Origin: Phoronis australis
Taxonomy: Eukaryota; Phoronida; Phoronidae
Length of the DNA: 64,000 nucleotides
Assembly: GCA_002633005.1 (NCBI GenBank)
Contig: NMRA01000109.1
Span: 596,624-660,623 of the forward strand
Reading direction: 5' to 3'
In this document: positions 27,901 to 42,900 of the stretch, one piece after another
Position numbering within the stretch: the stretch's first letter is position 1
Layout of the letters: each line of letters begins with the position of its first letter
The notes under the pieces: generated by a model
The model's input: only the letters and a program-made list of their open reading frames with translations
What the model was told of the DNA's origin: nothing
Database searches by the model: none
Position numbers and translations under genes: made by a program

Positions 27901-30900
27901 ATTCAATAAAACTCAAACTGGCCAGTGACGCCAGCCATTGATAGTGTAGCCACCAGAAATGCCTGGTGTTGAGTGAAAAGCTTAGGCCTTCGCCCTGACT
28001 CCAACATTGCTGTCTGTTTTCCATCTGTCATAATGGACCGGACGTGTCAATGGTTCTTTCCATTATAAACAATGGTGTTCCTTTCCTTTGTCTTATCAGT
28101 TTTCTCTGCTGGGAAAATGTGCAGAGAGAGGAGAGTGATTTTCAATTTTCAATTTCCTGAATCCTGCCTATGTGTAGATTTCGTGTGTTCTCAAGGGCTT
28201 TCCCACCAAGTTAAATCTGGTACCAGTGAAGAGTCAAGTAAACTGTTAACTAATTTAGTGCAAAGTAAACCTGAGTTGTAAACTTGGGCCCAAGACTGAA
28301 TTAAAGCATTCTCAGTGACAGACATTCCAATGAACACTGAAGCATCATTTGCAGATAGGCCAGAGCAAAGATAAAATTTGCATATTGTTAGTATCACCTT
28401 TATTTGGTGCAAATTTATACATTTGTTGGCCTTATCTAATTCTCCATGTTGTGCTATTTCTTGTACTTGGGTTTTGATGTTTACCTTTTGTCCTTTATGG
28501 ATCAGAAATTTGTAACAGGAGTAAAGGCTAAGGTTATATCCAACAATCTTACAGGTTGAGATGATTTTATGTGTCTGTCTAGCCGTGAACTTAGCTGTTT
28601 ACAAAAGAGTCTGTGTGGCGGAGAGTTGCTGTTTACTGAATTAGTTGGTTTTTCTGTCATCACTTGCCAGTAACCAGTTCCAGTCTGGCGTTGGGTCAAG
28701 TGGTTCAGCCATTCTTGTTGTCAGGGAATGGTCTATGTGACTGGCTTTGTCTAACTTACCTGATGTTCTTTTATACTTGGCTATTGGACCTGGGTGACCA
28801 TACTTGACCACTGTGCCTGGTTGCATGAAACAATTCTAAATAGAGAATTCTTAGTTCATCATTTTTTGCATGGGACTTATCTTAATTGCTTTCCCATATT
28901 CAAACTAACACTATTTCCCACTGTTATACAGGAGATTGAAAATTTGCGTGTCAACTATTTACACTGTAAAAATTTGGGGCAGTCTCTAGGATTTGGGTCG
29001 TGGAAACTGACGCAAAAACAATTGTTCTTGATTCTGGTATTAGGAACTAGGGCGATTTTGGTGTTTACAGTATTCCTCAAATTTTGGACAATGCATTTTC
29101 AATGTACTGAGTGGATAATTTTGCAGTGATTCTTGAATTTGAGAGGCCAATAACACCTATGTCTAGAATTTGGGACAAGCTCTAACCCTGAGCAAAATAG
29201 TGATTTTTTGCTGGACAGTTTTTACCGTATGTTCAGTTGTGGACAAAATTTCTAGACACTGGGTTGGGGGAAATGGTCATTGGTGACCTTTCCGATGCTG
29301 TACTGGATCTTCTATATTTGATTAACAAAGCAGTCACATGACTTGTCTGTGGGATATGAGTTGCAGTAAATCTCACCAATTTAGGACAAAATGTAGCAGA
29401 CAGAAATTTTACTTTCATGATGCTCTGTGCCAAAGTTATGCTTTATCATATTCAAGTCGTGTACCATAGCTAACCAATATGGACAATAATTTGAAAATTG
29501 GTGAGCATTCACAACAACGTTAGAAGCCTTTGAAAAATGCAATTTTGTCAAATATTGTCGTCCGATATTGGTGACATTTTACCCAAGCGAGTTCTGTGTT
29601 TAGTATGGTTGTTATAAGGGATCCCTGAGGTCCTTAGAGATGTTAATTTTGCATGGCCATTTCCCTATCACATTGATCTCACAAGGATCAGGTATCATGA
29701 CGAAGATCTTACGCAGTTAATGTTTTTGTCATTTGAGGTTTGTTATCATCTCTAGCTGAGATAGTGGGCCCTGCTGAAGTGTTATGGGGGATTAGATATC
29801 TTTTCCTGTAAGGAACTAAGCATTCAATATTTAGAACGGTGAAATTCCAAAACTGGGACTTAAAGTACCGGAGATAATAAAACTGGTGAAAACCTCAACT
29901 ACAACAATAGCACCTTTGCTACCGCCATCCCCTTCCAGGGCCCTCGATGCCTCAATTTAGGACGGATGTTGGCCCCGTTCCTCTCTCATAATTCCCCTGT
30001 TCAGGCACAAAATACTCTTCTAGGTTAGAATCACTTGTAACTCACAAAGGCGACGATTTGAAACAGGTGTTAGTTCGGCTACAGTATAGCAGAGCCGATG
30101 AGGGGTAACGGAGGTGGTGGGGGTGGTGGAACTTTCCCCACTTGAAAAAATTCTCCTCTCTGGAGCAAAGGCACCTTTACCCTCTGGTGAACGAGGGGCT
30201 TTTTGTCAAGTCCAAAGTACCCACCCAACATATATTTAGAAGGGAATGTACCCTGNACGATTTGAAACAGCACAGAGTGTTAATTGGGCTACAGTATAGC
30301 AGAGCCGATGAGGGGTGGGGGTGGTGGAACTTTCCCCACTTGACAGAATTCCCCTCTCAGGAGCAAAGGCACCTTTCCACTCTGGTGAACGAGGGGCTTT
30401 TTGTCAAGTCCAAAGTACCCACCCAACATATATTTAGAAGGGAATGTACCCTGTGAGGCAAAAGGCCTACCTCAGAAGGTACCTGAGAGAGACATAAGAG
30501 AGAGAGAGAGAGCAAAGCACCCCCCTCCGAGTTGATGTCAGGTCATTAACCACCACTCCTGAGCTAGTGCCCCCACAATGAGGTGCCTTCACATATTGGC
30601 AGTGTGACAAGTTTTGCTCGTTTTTTGGACAAGAGCTGTCCTCTGTCGAAACTGTGTTCAGCATTTTTTATTTTTTATACGTCTAGACAAAACGGTGGAT
30701 ATTTTTTTGATGCTGTAACTAGTGGTTTTAACCTCAGCTATTGAATTATTTGGTCTCTTGACTGGAGTCGGAAAACAAGATTTTCAAGCTTTACATTTGG
30801 CATGCAAACATGCCAGCTGCCGTATACTTCAATATCAAATGGTTTTCCTTTTTTCTTCTCTGGATAGTTGTATGCAAAATTAGCAGACTTGTTGCTGTGT

Positions 30901-33900
30901 TACCTTCTCATGGAGATGATGCTCTAAAGGCTCTTTCATATTGACTTAACTCCGGTCTGAGGAGCGTCAACGTAAACAGCGCAGTTAACTGGACCATTCA
31001 TACTGGCTTCGGTAGTTAATGAACATCGAAGTAAGCGGTTGGTGCCGCTGTCGTCATCGAAGTTATCGCAAGGTAGCATTGTACGCTAAGATTTTTTTCA
31101 ATGTTTCAATATGGAAACATTTACATGTGCTAAGTGACAATAAAATTATTTTTAAATCGATTGGTTATTATTAGAGCAAAATATAAGCATTTAAGTGTTG
31201 ACGATAACAGTGGCACCTGGCGATAACTTCGATTGGACCAAAGTTAAGCGTTCATACTGCACCGCAGTGTCGACTGCCATCCAGGACCGGAGTTAAGCGT
31301 TCATACTGACCGCAACTCCCCAAACCATCGACGCGTCGACGTTAGTATGAAAGGCCCTTTAGAGTCTACACCTTCAAACTAACCTTCCACAACCAGTCAA
31401 ATAAATCTGTGCTGGATTAGTGGTACATGGCCTAAAGCTATGGTAGTGTGGTATTAATAATTTCACACTACCACCCCAAAATACAAATTGAATGTTTCCC
31501 TGAGGGAGGTCATGCCAATGGCCCATTAAGGAGATTATCAAGCGATTATGCAAATTCAGTGAACATTTTTCTCTCATTAGGATATATTGGATACAGTACT
31601 GTTCATGTTCACTGAGATCACTTATTTTCCTAATCTCGTTTTCTATGATGTCAAATTTTGTGGTCAATCTTAAGATTTTGTAGACAGAATGCTGGTGTTA
31701 TTGAGATTGTAAGCAACTAGATTAAGCACACCTTAATGAATAGACCATTGTGTCCTTTAACAAAAGAATTTTCAGTATACTTGTCATCATCCAACAGTGC
31801 TTTTACTGTGTTTGTTCTTCGCTAAGAGAAAATAAAGGTATCAAAATTGTAAGACCACTGACACTGGCAGTAATTGGGGAACACAAAGCTCTCTGGATCT
31901 AATTATTAATGTAAATGATTTGTTTTATCTTCAGGTTGGATCACCACTGGCCAGCGCAAGTTGGACCGTGAAAGTCAGGCGGAGCACGAGTTAGAGGTAA
32001 GATGGTGTTGTCTGCTTACCTGTCTCAAGTGTGCCCCACCAGTTGCTCTCGAAGTTTGCAATAAGTAATTTTATTTTTCAAAAACTGGAGTTGTGCATAT
32101 TAGAGATGTTTCTGCTGCAATTAGTGACCATAACTATTATGATGGAAAGTTCAGCAGAAATGAAAATTTTTTAGCCAGGCGAAAGTTCTTTTGATTACAG
32201 AAAATCTGAATTTCAACTAGCACCTTGGGTTGGGCATGTCATTCAAATTTCTTTTGTCAGCTCATTGATTGCAAATTCAAAAGTAAGTTAATGACTAATT
32301 AGATTGTGCAAATAATTGTGGGCAAGGGAGAGGTTGATTGCGGTAATTAGAGAGCTATTGTTGTGGGTAGCCAGTTCATCATTGTTTGATCTGTAGTGAA
32401 TTATGTTTGTGGATGGTTGTGGGACTGATTAATTCACTGATTCACTCACTTCTATTTAGGAATTGTGTATTTATGGTTCTCTTTGTAGTGAAGAAAAAGT
32501 AGAAAAAGTCTTGTTCGTGTTGTATCCCGACATTAAATCGGCTTAGAAACTTTAATGTGTGCGTTTGATACTTGATACTTGTTAGACAATAATTCAGTTT
32601 TTGCCTCTGATAAGAAGACTTGGAAGTGCTGAGGGAGCGTAATATGTAACATTCTCGCCTTGCGTGGGTCTTTTATGTTAAGGTGTGGGTAATACGAGCC
32701 ACGTTTGTTTGGCAGTGGAAAGTGTAACGACCGACCTTTCTGTTGTGAGCTGGCTTGATTAGAACACTGCCAGCTTTATTACGCTAGACTTCCTGGGACC
32801 ACTTGCTGCAAGAGAGCGGTGCTTTGATGTTTGCCTTCAACTTGGGCCAGTCTTTCAGGGGACAATAGTGTAGCTGGCAGTGTGTAGACTGGAGTCTGTT
32901 TTGTTTTCAAAAGAATAACAACTTGTGAATGGCTGTTTTAAATGGAGTGATTTTAAATGTTATATCATAACAGTTGATTTAATAACTTGTCAACAGTATA
33001 GCAGTTAGTGATTATGATTGCGTTATTTTGCGGGTCTGTAAATTAGGCCAGCGCTAAAGCAATCTCACCATCTACTTAACGCCTGTAAATAATCTTTTTC
33101 CAATGTGTTTCTGCCAGTAACTGTGCAAATTATTTCAGGTTTTCAAGTCTCTTCTTGTCTATGCCATCCATTGCAGAGATTCCTATGAAACCATGGTTTT
33201 GCTGAATTATATAAATTAACCAAAATGACAAAATATTGGATCTGAGCAAAATGTGTTGCGCTTATTACTAATTGAATGTTCTCGTTTTATAGCTATTGCT
33301 ATGGATCCTGTGTTCTTTGTCATGATTTATAGTTTTTCTGCTGGTGGGATATTTTTCAATGCATTTCATGTTGTCCAATTTACCTGCCCAGGATGGCATT
33401 CCTTCGTGCTGTTGCTACCTTGGGAGTTGCCACGGTGATACCAAACTCGCAATTGCTGTAATGATTTTGGTGTTGTACTGTCATAATGCACACAGATGAA
33501 CTGTAGAGTAAAATGCAGCAGTGTTCTAATTACAGAAAAGCAAAAAAAGTTTCCTCAAATTTCTTTCAAATTTAACTGACATTGGATTCTGCTTTTCCTT
33601 GTCAATACAGCTGTCCTCTTGTCACATGCTAAATTAGATGTCTCAGTAGGGGGCCCCGTCACATGATGGTAAAAACAGGTTGTAGGTTTCATATATACAA
33701 GTTCGGGGCATTTTTTCTTTCTTGTTTTTTGTAATGGCCACAGCTACAATAGTTGGCCTGGGAACTTTGTCGGGTATTTCATTCATAAGTTCTTTTTTCT
33801 CTGTCAGATTCAATTTGCCAGCGGATACTATTAACACTGTTTAAAGAATACCAGTGGCAATCATTCAGTATTTTGTGAAGTTGTTTTCAATACAGGAAGT

Positions 33901-36900
33901 TGCCATTTTCGCTGTCTTGTTAACGCTGTGCGTGATGCGTTCCAGATCATTGAAACATTGCTGAGAGTTTCTTTTTTTAAAGAAAACTTGGGTATCGGGT
34001 CTCAGCTACAGTCTCGTAAAAGCCGTGATTTATTTTAAATGTTAACACATTTCCTGTCCATAAAGGCCTGCTTTGTTTGAAACTAGCGATAATCGACACT
34101 TTGGGTACTGTTTCAAACTTCATAGCCTACCTGTGGCTTTTGTTTGTGTCTGGCAAAGCGAAACACCTAACTCGAACACCTATAAATTCTTGCAAATTTT
34201 TGGAATATTACTGTCTTTACAATCAAGAAGGATGTATGTTCTGAGGGAAGTTTGTTTCAATGACAGGCATTGTTTTAGAGAAAGCTGTTATCATTCCGCT
34301 ACATAAGTGACAACCCAGTTAGCCCTTAAAAGTGCCTTTTGAAGCCAAAGTCAAATAGTTGCACAGTTTTAATAACTACCTTCAAGTTATCTAGTTAATG
34401 TAACCATCAGACAACATAATTATCTCCCTTGTGAGTATCCTTATTGCTTCTCAAATAACTTTTACATTATTCATTATGAACCGGTAAAAAGTAATTTTCC
34501 GAGTCCTCAAGAAATAACTCAAATCTCTTCGGCGATTTATTAAGCAGTTTTGCAGGTGTCATGTGACTGCAGCAGCAGTTCTAGACTGCCTTTATAGACA
34601 GCTATGTGTGTTTTTGACTGCATGTTACAGTCTAATTAACACACTCCTGAATGTTTTTGGCGAGTTCCCAGAAGTATAGTTTGGTGCTTTGTGTTGTGTA
34701 TTCTACCGCCAATACAGACCTCACTTTATCACAAGACAGGTCATACCTTGACATTAGTAACTTGCGCCAAGCAGTTGTTACCATTAATCAAATAACTAGT
34801 CAAATTCTTTTGTTGGTAAGATTGATATCACGTGTTATTCTGTCTTATAGGATGACTGTGATAGGGATAACGGTGATAGTGAATTATAATAAGTTAAAAT
34901 ATCCTCTGGAATTTCGTACACTTTCGATGGGAAGACTTTTTGTTAGTTTTTGCAAAAGTATTGTATGTGAGACGTGGCGGAAAATGGTTGTATTGAAGTA
35001 GTTGTGGCATTGTCTTCAAGCTGATTTCCCCACACAGGTGTGCCTGGGCACAGTGATGCGCTCACATTTCACCTCCCATGGGATGTACGCCTGAATGACA
35101 TTGATGGCCCTGTCTGTTCCCATCAGCTGTGTAGACCACTTATTGGTCTGGTCTGATTTGAGTTGAGTTGTCCATGGCATACCTCCCACCACTTAAGAGG
35201 GAGATCAGATCACTCTTGTACATTGTTAAATAACCTTCTCAGTTGAGACACTGCTGGTTTACATTACTGAGGATGCCAAACAAGATTCCACTAACCAGTA
35301 ATCATCCAAGGAATTAAAACATTAAAGCTGTCTAATTTGAGCGGAAATAACTGTTTTCCTAGCCGACAAAACTACCCTTTTTTCCGATCTTAAGGCTTAG
35401 TATTTTCCAAAATAAGGCCAATCCATTTTCGTAACCAAAAAGGTGCTGTAACTCTCATTAATGATCTTGGTAACAAAATGGCAGGAAAAAGATTTTTGTA
35501 GTAACATATCTTCTAAGTTACCATTTTTAACCTTTTAGCTCACCTATTTCTAGGTCACTATTATTTAGCCTTTGTCCTGTTACCTGTCTCCTTCAGGACA
35601 CCACTATGTGCCATTTGACTGACTTGCTTCTGGGTCACCATTACTCAACCTCAGATATGTCTACTTTAGGTCATGATCAGCGACAATGGCGACCCGGAGC
35701 AGACGTCCAAGTGTAGCGTGGTCGTCAGGGTTACCGATGAGAACGACTGTGCACCAAAGTTCAAGCCATCCATCTACCCACGTCAGGTGCCGCTGTCGTT
35801 TGCTGACACATTACCCAGCCTGCCTCTGCTGCGTGTTTTTGCCTGGGACTGTGACGAGGGGCAGAATGGAGATATCGACTACACTTTCGATGATCACGCT
35901 ACCAGTGGGGCAGGACGGTTTCACATTCACCCCAAGACTGGCCTCATCACGGCCGTTAAACCACTTAAAGCACAAGTATACCACCTGAAGGTTCGTTATA
36001 TGTTAGAAATTTCAAAATACCACCAAGCGATAATGAAACATTGCAAGTCTCATATCAGGCTGCTTTTAATAGGCAAACTATCCTAGTTAGGTCAGTCATT
36101 AGTTTTCAAATTTATGTTTTAAAACGTGGTTACGTAGCTCTTCTTGTTGTCTATGAACAGGTCAGGGCTTCGGATCTTGGTCAACCCCAGCGTAACTCGA
36201 CTGTGGACCTAAGAGTGGCGATGGTTGTGACCCCATCGCAATCACCTCACCCACCTAAGGTCAACCAGCGGGTTCAAAAGGTCATCGTCCCGGAAAAAGA
36301 CCCTGTGCACTCCTTTGTTAGTCAAATTGATGCAACAGACGAAGACGGCGATCGGCTGTGGTATTACATCAAAGGTCAGCATTGTGTTGTGGAAATTTCA
36401 AGTCATTTGATGAGAGTAGTTGAGATGTTGGCACTTCTGATGCGAGTGTAGATTTTGAGAGCAGCAAACTGGTTTGACAACTGTATTTATTGTATGACAA
36501 ACTCTCTAAACTCATCAAAATGGAAGTTATAAGTCCTTAATCTTTTTTACAAAAGATATGTTATTTTGTGAATAGCCATTGTTCATCATTATTTTAACTG
36601 CCAATGAACTTTTAAATACAATAGGTCTTTTTCAAAAAGAAATGTATTGAAATCTCGCTGGTACAATTGACATTTTTGTGCCCCTCATGCCTTACACTAC
36701 AAATCTGGCTACAGATGGCAACACTGGTGATGCGTTCACTGTGGCAACAGACAGCGGTATCTTGTTTGTGGCCCGTCCTCTGGATGTGGAGACGGTACCC
36801 TTCTACAATATCACGGTCGGTGTTTCTGACGGAACACACGAGGTTCTTCTGTGGGTGAGTATGAATCCACCTTAGCAGTCGATAAAATGTTAGCTTAGTT

Positions 36901-39900
36901 CGTACAGTGTACTTAGTTGGCACACTAGTCCCGACAGGAAGTCCTGCAAATTCATGTGGTTAAGCTGCCTCAGTTTAGAAACCAACATGGCAGAAAGGTA
37001 AATTTGTGTTGTTAAATATCTTAACAAATATAACCATGAGACTGCATTTAGTTCATTGTTGGCACAATTTTCATTGTTCAGTTGACATGAAATGAAATTC
37101 GGCTTAGTGTTAGTAAGTCATATCAGTGGCATAAACCCTTGAAAGGTGGCAAAATGGCTTTTTTTAATATGCATCATCCCGAATCGAATCTTTGCTGCAT
37201 TTTTCAAAAATCAGATAATGTTATTCAGACATGATTTTGACTGCCTCTGATTATATACCCCTTCTGTAGCTATTTTAATTTTAGTGTTGCTTTTTGACGC
37301 ATTTCATTTAAGCAGGTCATTTTCAAACATAATTTTCACCTGGCTTTCATGGCAGAGACCACTATCCACCCTTGGCTTGTTTTACTAATGATATGCACTT
37401 GGATAATGCCACATGGCCAACTCCAAATGTCATCTCTTTGTCCTTTTTTATCTTCACTGGCTGGTAAACAATAACAAACTGTTGATAGGAAAAAGAGCTA
37501 AATGTCATAAAAGCCAAGGCAAATGCACAACATAGATATCACATCTGGCTTCATCTTCATCTGTGGGTTTCCTTGTTTACTGCCTGGTGTAAAGTCACAC
37601 CAAGTTTGGAATAAACAATGACGTTCTGTTTACCTATCTGGATCACAGACTGTATTGTGCTTAGAAGTTTCCTTCCCATGACAATCTAGTCTTTGAGAAA
37701 TATAAAAATAGAATGTAGAAACATTAAGCTGATTGTCATGGTGAATTAACTGTAAGCCCCTGTGCTCACAGCTGTTTGTTACCCATTTTTGTTGAAGACT
37801 GTGTCTTTGAACTGCTTTCAGAGCTATGCCACCTTCAAAAACTTGAAATTCGTGTTCATCTTTACTACTTCACCATAACTCTTGGCATTTGCCTGTAGTG
37901 TAATCCAGAATGGGCTTCAAATTTTATAGCAAAAATAGAAAAGTGCAATCATAGCAAAACAATGGTATTAATAACTTGACCGAATTACATTTAATGTCAA
38001 ATATCAAAAACACTAAGTTACATTTTGTTCCTGTTATGCAACTTTCCATTTTTTTAGTGAAAGTCCCAGTTTTGATAGCCTGTCATGCAAAAGTTGACCA
38101 TCTTAAATTCATAATAGTACTTTGAAGATCAGTGCTTAAAACATAATGTAGGAAAGTTTCGTTTGGATCCAATGAGCTAATTTTGAGATGTGTTTGGAAG
38201 TTAGCCAAACTTCTACATTTTTAGGGTCCAACATGACGTTTTAGAAATCATTTGGGAATGTTGTAAAAGTCATCTCATGTCACACGTGGGCGCAACCTAG
38301 TGGCCAGTAGGGATAATTGGCCCATTATACCATTCATTAGTCAACTAGTAATTACACTTGATAATGCTATTGTTGTTAATTCCTACAGCCAGAAACCACT
38401 TAGAGCAATTAGCTGACAAATTAGTTACCCAGCTGTCTTGTAATATTATTGCTCATCCCAAATTATGAGATCCACATAGGCACATCAGAATTTTGTCTTT
38501 CCAAACCCATCTGCTGGTCATGAACAACAACTTATAGTTGTACTCATCTTTGTACACAAAAGTAATTGCCTGTGGTGGTATAGTCATTTCTATAGAACCT
38601 TGGTGATTCTTCACTTATTACCACACAAAAGTAATTGTTGTTATTGTTGTAATCATTCTTGTACTGCCGTCATGGGTACTTCTTGATTTATTTTCCTCAA
38701 GGGTAATCGCCATTATTGTCATTTTCTATTTTTCAAATATTGAATATCTCATGGAAATCCAGGGAACTTTACCAAAGGTTTTCGGCGTCTACACAATACA
38801 AACTAAACTAACAACAGAGCAAAATTGTCTTAATCCTAATTCTTGTTGAGAAATTGGCCAAAATAAAATTTCCATTGTTCGCCTTGTTGTGCACATATTA
38901 GTGAAGAATTACGGATTGCAGTTTTGAATGTTTGTCTGAGATCACTTTGTGGATATCTGTAGTTACAATTTTGTAATCAGTTGCTGAGAACACACATATT
39001 TTGCTGCTGTTCTTGAGTTCGTTGGCCAGTTTCATAGCCTTACTTCTAAGCTTAGAGACTAGCTCTAATTCAACAGATCTTTGCAATATACATCTGGTTT
39101 CATCAAAACATCCCCAGGACTAGTTTGGCACTGTATGTCAACTAGTGTTTATTTAGTAGTGTCGATTTCAATGTAAACATCATTTCCTGTAATGGAGTAG
39201 TTACTCTACATCAAATTTCATATTGAATAAGCAATGCATGATTGATATAAAGGTTACAGCCAAGACTCTTTTAAGCAGCAGCAGTTTCATGATGAATGTT
39301 GCCGTGTGATATTTTCGAATAAAAAGCAAAACTAAAAGTAATAAGCACCACGCGTCTCCTTGTAAGTTGCTAAGGTAGGAATTGTAAATTTTACTTAGAA
39401 ACTGGTCATAGTCGTCTTGTAAGTTGCTAAGGTAGGAATTGTAAATTTTACTTAGAAACTGGTCATAGTCGTCTAGTAAGTTGCTAAGGTAGGAATTGTA
39501 AATTTTACTTAGAAACTGGTCGTAGTCGTACATGAATATCTGCTACATCTAACCCTCATCATTTACTCCATGTCAGAATTTTCCAGTACAGCATTATATT
39601 TGTTTAGTCGCTCTTTGCCTGTTTACAGTGAAAATTACAGCTCTTAGTATTCAAGGCACTTGGTGTATGTAAACATGGAGAAAGATTGTTCATATCAGGG
39701 GTACCAATATTGTATGTGGCCATTTATTTGGTCTCCTAGTTTATAATTATTTTTTGTTTGGCTACCATTTATCACCAGTTCTGGTAGTCACATTTTAAAT
39801 TTCTATGACCATGTCCTCTCATGTTTACACAACAGTTGTCAAATATATCAATGCTTGCTTTTCAATTACTTTTCTGTCACTTGAAGAGCCAGTTGTTATG

Positions 39901-42900
39901 CTTTGTTTCCTCAGTTGCTGGTCTTTCTACCAGTGACAAACACCACAAGAATGACTTTCAACAGGCATTTAATGAACACACAAACTATATTCACTGGGGT
40001 TCTGTGATTTCTGTTCTCATTCTCCAGCCAGCTTTAGGCAATCGCCATATGGAATTTTAAAATCTGAAAAATGATTCTAATACAAAGATGATCTTTGCTT
40101 GGGCATAATTTACGTGCAGACATTTTAGATTGTTCCAGGAAACATCAACTGTTTTTGAAAAATGCATGTTGGAGTTCCCACGTTATGGTACTGATGCATT
40201 TTGTAACCTTTTCACATCTCCACGTTGTGATATATTGACAGTACATTACGGTCACCTTATGATTCCAGTCGCCAAGGCTTCATTTGGCCAATCATCTCCT
40301 TTTCTGCCCACCCGACGTTAGCAAAGCTTGTCATATTGTCTGCCACGTATCACCACACAAGACGTTCCAAACCAATGGCACACACCTAACACTGTTTGCT
40401 GTATAAACACATTCAGTTTGACTGCTTGCTCCTATTTTATGAATGGCAAAACAAATTGGCAGTTTGTCATTTACATAGAAAATAAGTCTACGATATGAAT
40501 TCTGCTAGTGGTGCGTTTTTGTCAGATCAGGCTTACTGTAGTGTATGTCTCAGTGATATTGGGGGTAGGTTATCTCCACCACCTGGTGAGCAAGTGGGGC
40601 ACTATGTCAAGTGCTTGTGGTTTACGTTCATGCCAATTTAGATCAGTCCTGGTGTGAAAGTTTTTTGGGTGTATTTTTAGCACTACTGTCTGTGAAGTCT
40701 GTGAAATCAATAATGAAAAATGTAAATATATGAATGCCTATGTCTAAAAATCAACTTGGCTAACAATTATTGTTATCATCAGTCACCTGTTCAGACGCGT
40801 GACACTCCAAATTTGAATTCTGTCATTTCTTAAAGTTGCAGTTTATTGTAAGAGAGATGTTAGTTTAAGTTGAACTTGGAATATGCAACAAAGCCATAAC
40901 AAAAGTGGTTGAAGAATGATACATGATCACGTCTGATCTAATCAATGAATGAAATTTTAACTTATAGACATCCCTTTAGTACTACATGGCCACTATTGAT
41001 TTTCAATTTGTTCTCTGGTTTGCAAGTACATCTAGTGTTGTGGGATGAAGGGTCTCCTTTAGTAATTATAATTGCTAATAACCTAGATTCATGATAATTA
41101 GCAGCAGAAGTTGGAAAATTTATTATCAGTGGCATGGAGGTGTTTGCTGACTATGGTGAGATATGAGACGGTCTGTTTGGTGCTAAAGGAAGTTGTAATG
41201 TAACCTCTGTGTTTTATGTAGATTCACATTGACATCTCAGACATCAATGACAACCGACCAGAGTTTACGCAGCGTGTCTACCGGGCGGAGGTCACGGAGA
41301 GCGCTACGGAGGGGACCAGCGTGGCCAGAGTGGCTGCCACTGACAAGGATGTTAACTCACTTGTGTTCTACTCCATATCACAGGCCTCACACAGTCAGAG
41401 TTTGGTGCTGTTTGGAATCAATGAGCGAACAGGTATGGTAGTTTGTGTTGGTCAGAATGCAGGTGTCATTATAGTTACAGGCCATGGTTCATAGTTTTGA
41501 AAGCCCTTGAATTTAGAACATTGGCTTTGACTAGTCGAGTTTAATTTTGATCTTGAAAAGCCCCTAATTTCAGCTTTTAGGCTTGAAAATTTATGAAAGA
41601 CCTCAGTTATAAGTACCGTAGGTATATGCTATTTTAATTTTTATTGTTGCAAAAATATATTATAAATGAACTGCAGCTTTTTTTCTTGATCAATATTTTA
41701 TGCCTGCCTTAATTTAGTCAAAAAGGGGGGCCTTGTACGTACCTCCCTGCAGTGTTGAGCTATAACTGCCTCATCAGTCATTTCTTTATGTTTTAGATTT
41801 AATTTAGAGGATCGTGTTCTCCATATGAATATTTAACAGATTTATGACAGCAGTCACGCATTAACATATTAACGTATTACTGGTGCTCTTATTTTCAATT
41901 GATCTCCATACTATTGGGATTGCTTTTCTAGCAATTGGCTTTCCATTTGGCATATTCTCGGAACCGTTATTTAAAGTAAAACTTAAGGCCTGTTTTGGAT
42001 CTTGTAACCGTTTTCGTGCTTGTCGGCACTTGAATGAAATATCTGCTTGTGTCCTCACACGTCTGCTCAGACATTGCCCCTGTTGAGATTGACCAGTTAT
42101 CAATCTCAGACCTTCTCTTTCTGAACTGTGTAAATTTCAACATTATGAGCAGCAGACAGTGTTCTTTAGTAATGGCATCATGATGAAATAATCCCCAGAT
42201 AGTGTCGCACTAGGTCATTGGAAATAGGGTGAGAAAGGTATAAAGGGCAAACCAAGCAGGAAAACATACTTCACTTTGTTTCTCAGTTCTTACTGGCAAC
42301 TCAGTTTTTCACTTGGCATCAGACGGGCACGGAATCACGGTCAACAAGATAACAAAATAACATCGGTCTTTGAGAGCCCCCCACTGTGCATTTGTACTTT
42401 CTCATGTCCATGAAATTGAATTCATTCTGTTTTTCTGCTGTTGTCCAATTATAAGACAATGAAATAATGGGCTACTTGACAGCCCGGTTCATTATACCTC
42501 TTTTTGCTTTCTGTATACTGTTTGCCACGTGTAAGGGCTGGCATTGGTTGGTTCCTGCTCCAGTGAATAGTTTTTGTTGCACATTTAGTCTATCCAATTT
42601 GGGTAATGGTTTAAGTTAAGAGGTATTTTTCTAGCAAATCCAATTCCTCCCATGTGTCAAGCTCAATTGGTGTTTACATGGTGTGTTTGAATAAAGCAAA
42701 TAAACCATCCAATTTGGGTAATGGGTGTTAGTGACCTTTTTAAACAAAATCTTGTCATGTCATTTCACTGATTTTTTTCATTTGGCTCAAACTCGGAACT
42801 GGCACCATTAAACTCAGAAAGTCACTGTTGTTATCTGGTGAATATAAATCCATTCAGCATGAGTATTGAGAAAACTTATTTCCATGTATATAGATGGATA

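Larger units (their letters stand above)
19463..31934 (+). other. Intron 3 (12.5 kb), repeat-rich
   Basis: Largest intron of the window. Listed contents: TIR element 19669-19888, a minus-strand coding-like stretch 20285-20620, repeat X at 21108-21245 and 29355-29605, TIR element 22681-23095, a fold-back at 26934-26992, repeat W at 28970-29220, repeat Y with a tandem duplication 29936-30453, and element Z 30922-31364. A 7-bp motif GGTCACT occurs three times in tandem at 23725-23745. No extra cadherin exon is needed or seen: exon 3 joins exon 4 in frame within repeat 11. Confidence 0.8.

Noticed and set aside
30479-30520. GA-rich run as a possible regulatory GAGA site
   Set aside because: Short simple repeat next to duplicated repeat sequence, with no promoter context.
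39201-39533. Minus-strand ORF of 110 codons with 19-residue repeats
   Set aside because: It is a by-product of the 57-bp tandem repeat, whose period is divisible by three.
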